A stretch of DNA of 24,053 nucleotides, from contig BFEA01000142.1 in NCBI GenBank assembly GCA_003427395.1, positions 1,916,028 to 1,940,080 on the forward strand, read 5' to 3'. The position numbers were made by a program, and so were the translations under genes. The notes under the pieces were generated by a model. That model searched no databases and had not been told where the DNA came from. It saw only the letters and a list, made by a program, of their open reading frames with translations. How positions within the stretch are numbered: position 1 is the first letter of the stretch; every line of letters starts with the position of its first letter. This DNA comes from Chara braunii. Taxonomy: Eukaryota > Streptophyta > Charophyceae > Charales > Characeae. Below are positions 18,301 through 24,053 of this stretch, in pieces.

Positions 18301-19731
18301 TGTCCATAACTTCTGCTTGTTCTTGAGATATCGTTTGTTCCAGGTATTGTAGCATCGTAGTCCGTGCCTCTCTGGTCTTGGGCGGAGTCACTGTTTCAGT
18401 TGGACTTGAGAGGGTTTTCAGGCTTTCTATCGCGTTAGCCCTTGAGTTTGCTTTGATTATTGCAAAGAAGTGTTTTGACATTGACTCACTTAGCTCATAT
18501 CCGTTCATTCTAGCTCTTATTTGTAGTCCCTTCAATTCCCACCATTTCCACATAGTGAGTTCTTCTCTTGCCTTCTCGAAAATATCCGTGCAAAGTACAA
18601 AAAAGGGGTTATCAATCAGATTTATCTCTGCGATCTTCATGGATGTCTTCAACGCTTGCTTCCTCTGTTTCCTGGCGGTCGCTAATTTCCTTGAAATTCT
18701 ATCAACCGTCTGTGACAATGTGGAGTAGCTTTCCTGAAACCACTCCCACCAATCTTGTATAGGTAGGTAGGCACCCCTCAAATTTTGCCAACACTCTTGA
18801 ACTCCTGCCTGAAAAATCTGGCTCGGTAGGAGGGAGTTGTTGAGTTTGTGAAAGCTAGACCCTTTTTTGACATGTTGCTCGAAGCTGATTATGAGTTCGA
18901 TGGGTTTGTGATCCAGACCCGGGTACGGTGCAAGGGGCAGAATCTCAACGCTTTTGGTTGTCCCCATTAGTGTCCCTGAGATCAAGTAGTCAATGAAGAA
19001 GAAAGCGGTGTGGTGGGCATGGCTCTTTTTAACCAATGTGAAGGCTCTTGTCCCCGGATGCAAAGTAGCGTATGGTTCAACTAGACTGTAGTCCAACATC
19101 AACTTTTGGATAGGCACCGCCTCCTGTGTGAGCTGACCAGTCGAGGACCTCTATATACGATCCGTGGTGGGATCTATAGTTACGTTCCAATCACCGGCCA
19201 AAATGCATGGCGACAAAGGGGGGATCAAATGTCCGATGTTTATTATAAATGTTGATCTGACTGAAGAGCTGTTTGGTGAATATACATTGATTATTCTTAA
19301 ATATTCCTCCTTCCACTTTACATCCATAAGGCACCATCTACCGTCTACTGTGTTCGCTTCTTTGCCCACTATCGACCCTGCCGTATATAGTTGGGAAAAT
19401 TTGGGTATAAGGATGGTTGTTCCTTTCGTGCTTGATGTATTATCTGAGGACCATATTTCGTCCTTCATTCCTCCCAGTTTCCTTGATAAGAATTTTTGAA
19501 TTTTGTTGTGTTCTGCTGAGTAGGTGAGCTGAGTTTCTTGCAGCAATATGATATCTGCTAGTTTATTTGTGTAAACGGTAAGTCCTTCGATTATCTCATT
19601 CATTTTTTTTCTTCTTTGTCGACAATGTTTCCAAGGCCATTAATATTCCAGCTCCTAATGACTACACCTTGTGTCTTCGAGTCCACCCGATCTTCCTTTA
19701 CGTTTGGCCCCTTTCTAAAAGTTTCCATCAT
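15308..19731 (-). pseudogene. LINE B1 ORF2: endonuclease, reverse transcriptase, zf-RVT
   Basis: The product would nick target DNA and reverse-transcribe the LINE RNA. Start: ATG at 19731, preceded in frame by TGA near 19765. The EEP endonuclease shows SWNINGLG (19653-19630), LLQETQLT, LAGDWNVTID and LDHKPIEL, where the His should be catalytic. RT follows: NNKSPGIDGL (about 18240), QTGFVQGRRIQDN, FIDFEEAYDHVD, SVRQGDPLAP, the palm MFADDLTLVL (about 17640) and GGLGILDP. The zinc cluster is WCKSCHSAF...EHIFMQC (about 15960-15900). Breaks: a one-base loss in an A8 run (19603-19610), TAG 19151, TGA 17921, TGA 17075, TGA 16352 and one just after it, TAG 15713, and frameshifts near 16100-16300 and 15650-15700. 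RT block 1 (N-W/Y-RPISLL) is deleted between KREEKD and IIHPTQ near 18078. Confidence 0.85.
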
Positions 19732-19947
19732 TGAGGCTACAGGGAATAGGCAGGGGTATACTCATAAAGACAACCTAGGAGGAGGCCTGATCGCTCGCGT
19801 CCATCCCTGATGACGCATCACCCGGCGGGTGCATCTATCTTGTATCTCCTACACTTCCACCGATTCCCTGTCCGGGGCCAGCTTTGAACCTGCTCCCTCG
19901 CCCTCATCTTGCCACTCCTCCATATCACTCTCGGAGTAATCGCTTCT

Positions 19948-21201
19948 TTAATATGTGTCCAAATCTATGGTGAACGCTCTTGAGTCCAGATCGCTGTCTC
20001 CCTTCAGAATCCCAGAAGTCAATAGGTGTGCCACCGAGACTGCCAACAGTTCCGCTGGAATGTCCGGTCCCGCCAACACTTTGTACGGAATCGACGTCAC
20101 TGTCCTCCAAGCCTCCACGTCATCCCACTCTTCGGCTTGGTTTCCTCTGACAGCTTTGCGATCAGGGAGGAGAAGGCCCAAGGGGAGTGCCTCTCTAGGT
20201 CCATAGGATGGTCTTGCTGGTCCTCCTGGCCGGCTTGGGAAGATTTGTCCTCCTGACCAACGTCCTGAGCAACTGTTTCGTACACGCCCAGTGGGAACCC
20301 CTTTGTTACCTTTTCTTGAAGAATACTGGCGACATTTTGTCCTTCCTCAATCCTTGGGATTGTGAAGGACACATCTGTGGCGATCTACCATTCTCCCTCT
20401 TTCTCGACATACCTGGCCGCAATCAGTGGTCGGGTGGCCATCAATGTCAGTCGTGCTGATTTGGCCGAGGCCACCACATGTGGTGCCTCCCCATTGGCGA
20501 TGTGTTGAATGGTAGTGAACTCTGGTGTGTACTCTGCGTTCCACTTAATTAGTTTTTCTGTTTGGGCCACGACCACAACCACTTCTTTTTCCAATAGTGA
20601 GCGTGCTGATCCCTCTTCTGCCTCTGTTTGATCTGCGTTTCGTTCCGTCTTTCTCTGATTTTTCCGTGTCTTCCATTCCTTTGGCCGCAGATCCTGAAAG
20701 TGGTCTTTGGTGTTGAGGACTGTCTTGTCCTTGTTTGCTAACCCTTGTTCTCTTGCCCTCTTTTTTTCTGCATATCTGAAAGCAGTGTTTTCAGAGAATT
20801 CCTCTGCCTTCTCTTTCTTTAGTGTGTCATACTGATTTTTTGACTTTTCAATGCCAGCGATTGTCCAATTCTTCCCATTTTTTCTGCGATCTCTCAATGT
20901 GCTTCAGACAGGCCGCTCTGATTTCAAAAGCGTGCTCTCTCTCCCTCTTGGCCTTTTCGATGTATTCCCTCAACCAGTGAAGCGACCGTTGGGACTCTGA
21001 TGCATTGTCTGTGGCTGTCTCACCTGTCCCTTCCCTGCCCTTGCTTGCTTTGTTGTCTGCCCCGTCATCTAGGGAATCAGAACCCGTAATTCTCCTTCCC
21101 TCTTCTGCATGTGTCTGTTTTGTCCCCTTCTTCTCCTCCAAATTCATTGCCTTCCTTTTCTTGATACCCATCTCTGTCATTCCATCGACGTCATCCAGCA
21201 T
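19948..21201 (-). pseudogene. LINE B1 ORF1-like remnant
   Basis: Minus-strand frames upstream of ORF2, where the RNA-binding ORF1 protein of L1 elements is expected. Pieces: 21201-20848 (starts MLDDVDGMTEMG; acidic/basic, Lys/Glu-rich with coiled-coil character, REYIEKAKREREHAFEIRA), 20897-20385 (EKSKNQYDTLKKEKAEEF, then a Lys/Arg-rich stretch, then a more globular HIANGEAPHVVASAKSARL), 20372-20097 and 20181-19948 (PDIPAELLAVSVAHLLTSGI, stop). Each join needs a frameshift. No zinc knuckle was found. Assignment as ORF1 rests on position and composition rather than a diagnostic motif. Confidence 0.5.
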
Positions 21202-21239
21202 GCGTTTGTTGTCTGTTTGTGGAAAGGGAACTGTGGCTA

Positions 21240-22150
21240 GGGGAGAGTAGGCTAATGGAGTCGTACCGGGATTGGGGATTAGGGAGAGAATGGGGTTAGG
21301 ATGGGCGACTAATATACTACTGTCCTGTAGCCGTGAGTGTTAGTTGGTGTCCAAACGGGGGGCGGGGAGAGCAGATAGGACGAGATTAGGGTGGGAGTAG
21401 GTTAGTTTCAAAAGGAAATCGCTTAGGTCATCTCACAACAGATTCAGGTTCGCCTTTCCTTCAAACATATATAGTCGCAAATGCAGTCTCAAGTCACCGC
21501 TGCCGCTTCTGAATTCTTTGCACCACTGTCCTTTCCTCTGGTATGTACTGCTGCTCTCGACGAAATCACTTCTCCAGTCCGCTATAATGAACCTGGCTGG
21601 CTTCTAGCCCCTGGGCAAGATCTCTCCTCTTCCGAAAAAAGAAAGGGAACCTACCTTAGAAGTTGCCTTACAGCTAGACAGTAGATCTTGACCTGGGCTT
21701 GATGTGCAGCTCCTCTTGTCTCTTTATGGGGCTGTTTATCACTATCTGTTTTGATGTTTTGAAGGCCGTTTCGCTCTTTTTCCGTAATTGGAAAAAGGTG
21801 CTATGAGACAAAATAGGGCTAGATTCTCTTTTGTAGCTTTGAGAGTCCATCCAATCATCTCGCCCTTTTTCCGTAATTGGAAAACGGTTGAGAAGGACAA
21901 GTCTTAGGCCTAGATCCTCTCCTTAGATTCTCTTCTTGGCTTTTTCATTTTTTTCACCTCCCCCTCAGATCCCGCCTGTCGTATCTAGTCTCCTGCTGCT
22001 CTATACTCCGATTCGTCCTCTTCAGCAAACGATACTGCCCGTCCTCTTATGTAGTTCCTCAACAGTGTACGGCTAGATAAGCTTCCTTCGTTGTTACCAT
22101 CTGCGTGAGCCCTTGATAAAGAACCTCTCTCTAAACCTCTTCTGTTGGCC
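21240..22150. other. Probable LINE B1 5' region, then unassigned sequence
   Basis: Directly upstream of the ORF1 remnant on the minus strand, so the first part is likely B1 5' UTR (C/T-rich on that strand). The 5' boundary cannot be fixed. No other gene recognised. Confidence 0.35.
21776..21889. repeat. Two hairpins in an approximately 89-bp direct repeat
   Basis: 21776-21797 is CTTTTTCC-gtaatt-GGAAAAAG, a perfect 8-bp stem. The same core (ctttttccgtaattggaaaa) recurs at about 21865-21884 with a slightly weaker stem. Both are followed by a related word, gggctagattctctt / ggcctagatcctctc. The unit is about 89 bp. Confidence 0.65.
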
Positions 22151-22152
22151 TA

Positions 22153-22234
22153 CGGGATCGATCCCGCTGACAGCCCTCTTCGAGATCGATGATATTCTAT
22201 ATTTCGTCTCCAGCTGCCCTAGGCGCCTAGGCGC
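22153..22234. repeat. Two perfect 14-bp palindromes
   Basis: CGGGATCGATCCCG at 22153-22166 and CCTAGGCGCCTAGG at 22218-22231; the second overlaps a further 12-bp palindrome (gcgcctaggcgc, 22223-22234). All are exact inverted repeats without loops. Such sites may bind dimeric proteins or be chance in GC-rich sequence. Confidence 0.6.
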
Positions 22235-22683
22235 TGAACATCGCAACGTCTCCTCCCATCCCGACGTTGCGCGCTTCCGAGCGATGGCCGAGGCACTGGG
22301 GCTCAGGGCGATGGTCCACGCGGCACCTTCATAGCGCTAACCAAGCGGCGCGAACGCATCTCCTCGAAATCAACTTTTCTAAAATTTTGAGATTTCCAAA
22401 TTTTCAAAACCTCCCAAATCTGCTGCATGTGTCCGTCTTCCTGCCCCTCCGCCCACGTACTCGACCTGGGACCATGCAAATGTAAAACCAATTGCTTAAG
22501 CACAGATCGTGGAGTGCGAGAATGGCAAGAAAACAAAACCGCCAAACCCCAACTTGGCATCACGTTCTCCGGTTCCTGATCCTTTTTCCTCAACTAGCCG
22601 TGTAAGCAAGGACTGCCCACATGCTTCTCAGTGCTCTATTAGGCACAGCCTTGGCCAAATTGGCCAAGGCACCTAGAGAGAGT

Positions 22684-22685
<2 letters not shown>
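22235..22685. other. Unassigned sequence
   Basis: Short open frames only, with no recognisable domain. It may be intron or intergenic DNA upstream of the exon at 22949. Confidence 0.35.
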
Positions 22686-22746
<61 letters not shown>

Positions 22747-22747
22747 N

Positions 22748-22809
<62 letters not shown>
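22686..22809. repeat. (CT)n microsatellite
   Basis: About 60 CT units ending in a ttctttctttctttt tract; one N at 22747. It lies about 140 bp upstream of the predicted exon, on its coding strand, so it would be inside the intron. Confidence 0.97.
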
Positions 22810-22823
<14 letters not shown>

Positions 22824-22948
22824 TCCAGGTCTGGTGTTTCTTTGTCTGTTTTCCTGCTTGTATGTCCATTGATTCGTCTCCTCCAGTCTTTATGCTGGCT
22901 CAGTCTATTTATCTGTGTGCATCTGTGTCGGTGTCTCTGGCAATGCAG

Positions 22949-23133
22949 GTTGCGCACCATGTCCACAACCAGGCACGTATTTCATGACGACAAGGCCATG
23001 CAGATGCCGGATTCCTCTCGAGATTTGGCTGTTGTATGCATCCGTTGTCTCTCCTTTCAACAGCACACAATTCCAACAAAGCGTGGCCTCTCAGTTGGGA
23101 ATCAATACTGGCGAAGTTGTTGAAATACACGAG
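22949..23133 (+). CDS. Exon of a plant receptor-like kinase, ALE2-type extracellular domain (partial gene)
   Basis: A 185-nt open segment bounded by a good acceptor (gcaatgcag before 22949) and a consensus donor (gag then gtgagt, 23134-23139). It encodes about 61 residues: an N-terminal Cys pair (GCAPCPQPG), then PCRCRIPLEIWL, then SPFNSTQFQQSVASQLGI and GEVVEIHE. This order (C-x-C, a Pro-Leu/Ile beta strand, an F..F..VA..L.I helix, then a V.I strand) is what I know from the extracellular region of ALE2-like plant receptor kinases. The exon starts with two bases of a split codon and ends in phase 0. The kinase and other exons are not in view. NST is a possible N-glycosylation site. Confidence 0.5.
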
Positions 23134-23139
23134 GTGAGT

Positions 23140-23960
23140 TCATCCACAGCCATGATCAAGGGTTACTTATCCAAAAGTAAAACCTAACTAGGACGATTTA
23201 TTATCCCTGACACATATTTCAAGTCAAGTACATCAGGGGGCGAGACCCATCACTGATGTCCAAATGGTTATTGTATGCCCCGGGAACGGCAGGGAGACAC
23301 CCCCCACTACAGACACACACGGTTAGATGTCACTCAAGATTGGACACTCAACCTCAGTGCCCTGATATGGGAACGTACGGCGCTCCCTACCTGCCAGCAG
23401 CATGGGTACCGCACTCCCGAACTCTTGGGCAACAGCTCACACCAAGGACAGCACGCCTCCCGGCATTGCTGACTTCACAAGGCCAGCTTCAGCTAACAGA
23501 ACTAATACTTCTCCGAGGACCTTGAATTTTGGCCGGTGGGAGTGCACTGATTCAAGCGCTGCTGCAGGTCAAAGTAGAGATCCGATAAGATAAGGCTGGT
23601 AGGGACAGTGGAGGTCCCTAGTAGCCAGTAGGGAGGGAGTTCCCATATGTCCAGTTGCAGCTCATAACAGACCGAATCTCTGTTGACTCCAGCAGGTCTT
23701 GGCAGGAGAGGATCAGGACTCGCGTGGGAGGAGGCAGGCAGATGTACAGGGCAGTGCCAGGACCTGCCTCTTGTTCGATTCTGGCTTATGCGGAGGGGCT
23801 GCTGCTGCACTGGGTGCCAAGATCTTGAAGCGGTAACAGTGCCTGGCCAGAAGTAGTCGACGGCGCTGAGCGCCATAGCTGTGAGCTAGCATAGAGAGTG
23901 AGTGGGAAGAGCAGACAGGGCATCCAGGGATTGATTGCAGAACCTGGGCGTGCATTTCAG
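23140..23960. other. Downstream intron or intergenic sequence
   Basis: If the exon call is right, this is intron. Short open frames on both strands (for example 23256-23525 plus, 23502-23876 minus) carry no recognisable domain. Confidence 0.35.

Positions 23961-23966
<6 letters not shown>

Positions 23967-24053
<87 letters not shown>
23967..24053. repeat. (GA)n microsatellite, cut by window end
   Basis: At least 43 GA units with no interruption, continuing to the last base of the window. Confidence 0.97.

Larger units (their letters stand above)
14684..21201 (-). mobile_element. LINE B1, near full-length L1-type element
   Basis: Minus-strand element read from right to left: ORF1 remnants (21201-19948), ORF2 (19731-15308) with endonuclease, RT and zinc-binding tail, a 3' UTR of about 600 bp with tandem repeats, the GCTCC/GGAGC stem-loop (about 14784-14805), and a 27-base poly-A (T run 14684-14710). 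The 5' end is not defined; 21201 is only the first ORF1 Met. Total length of at least 6.5 kb fits plant L1 elements. It is a relative of B2. Multiple stops and frameshifts and an RT deletion make it inactive. Confidence 0.8.

Noticed and set aside
14675-22059. 10-bp match tgtagttcct at 14675-14684 and 22050-22059 as the target-site duplication of LINE B1
   Set aside because: The position suits a 7.4-kb minus-strand element, but sequence beyond 22059 on the minus strand does not continue LINE A ORF2, as it should if B1 had inserted there. A 10-bp chance match is possible in this length.
22621-22966. Similar open frames through the CT array
   Set aside because: Same cause: a repeat artefact, not a protein.
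1-24053. CRISPR array, prophage, operon or defence system
   Set aside because: No regularly spaced identical repeats with unique spacers, no bacterial gene organisation and no intact long ORFs; the content is eukaryotic.

Overview
The window looks like repeat-rich nuclear DNA of a plant or streptophyte alga. The evidence is several decayed L1-type LINEs with plant-style C-terminal zinc-binding (zf-RVT) regions, long GA/CT arrays, and one exon-like segment, with good splice sites, that resembles the extracellular domain of a land-plant receptor kinase. I lean towards a large charophyte-type genome, but nothing here proves the species. No prokaryotic gene organisation, rRNA, CRISPR array or intact long gene is visible.

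Layout. 1-4270 has no gene I can support. It holds clustered hairpins (133-358, 606-642), small tandem repeats, an AT-rich block, a G-rich block, and a nested repeat of about 660 bp built from units of about 95 bp (3107-4270). 4270-7320 carries short A-tailed retroelement ends, direct and inverted repeats, a tRNA-like A/B-box segment, a 16-bp-arm foldback and a (GA)n array. 7271-9040 has a GNRA hairpin with a (TAAA)n tail, then two CCGGA-rich arms in inverted orientation. Between the arms lie a minus-strand LINE 3' end (LINE C) and a fragment of U6 snRNA.

9070-21200 is a pile of LINEs. LINE A (minus) is split into two parts. A 5'-truncated plus-strand LINE (B2, 10599-13038, ending in poly-A) sits inside it, flanked by a 6-bp duplication, and removing B2 restores the LINE A reading frame across the junction. 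Upstream on the minus strand is B1, a near full-length relative of B2, with ORF1, endonuclease, RT, zinc-binding tail, repeated 3' UTR and poly-A (14684 to about 21200). All copies are dead. Most of the stop codons I could compare are explained by C:G to T:A transitions, several at conserved Trp codons, and B1 lacks the first RT motif block.

21240-24053 is mostly non-coding: hairpin repeats, two 14-bp palindromes, a (CT)n array, the receptor-kinase-like exon (22949-23133) and a terminal (GA)n. The genes do not form an operon or pathway. The region records successive retrotransposition, methylation-like decay and local duplication. I found no convincing new functional system. The best leads are the LINE nest with its shared 3' stem-loop, the inverted CCGGA structure with the U6 fragment, and the exon.
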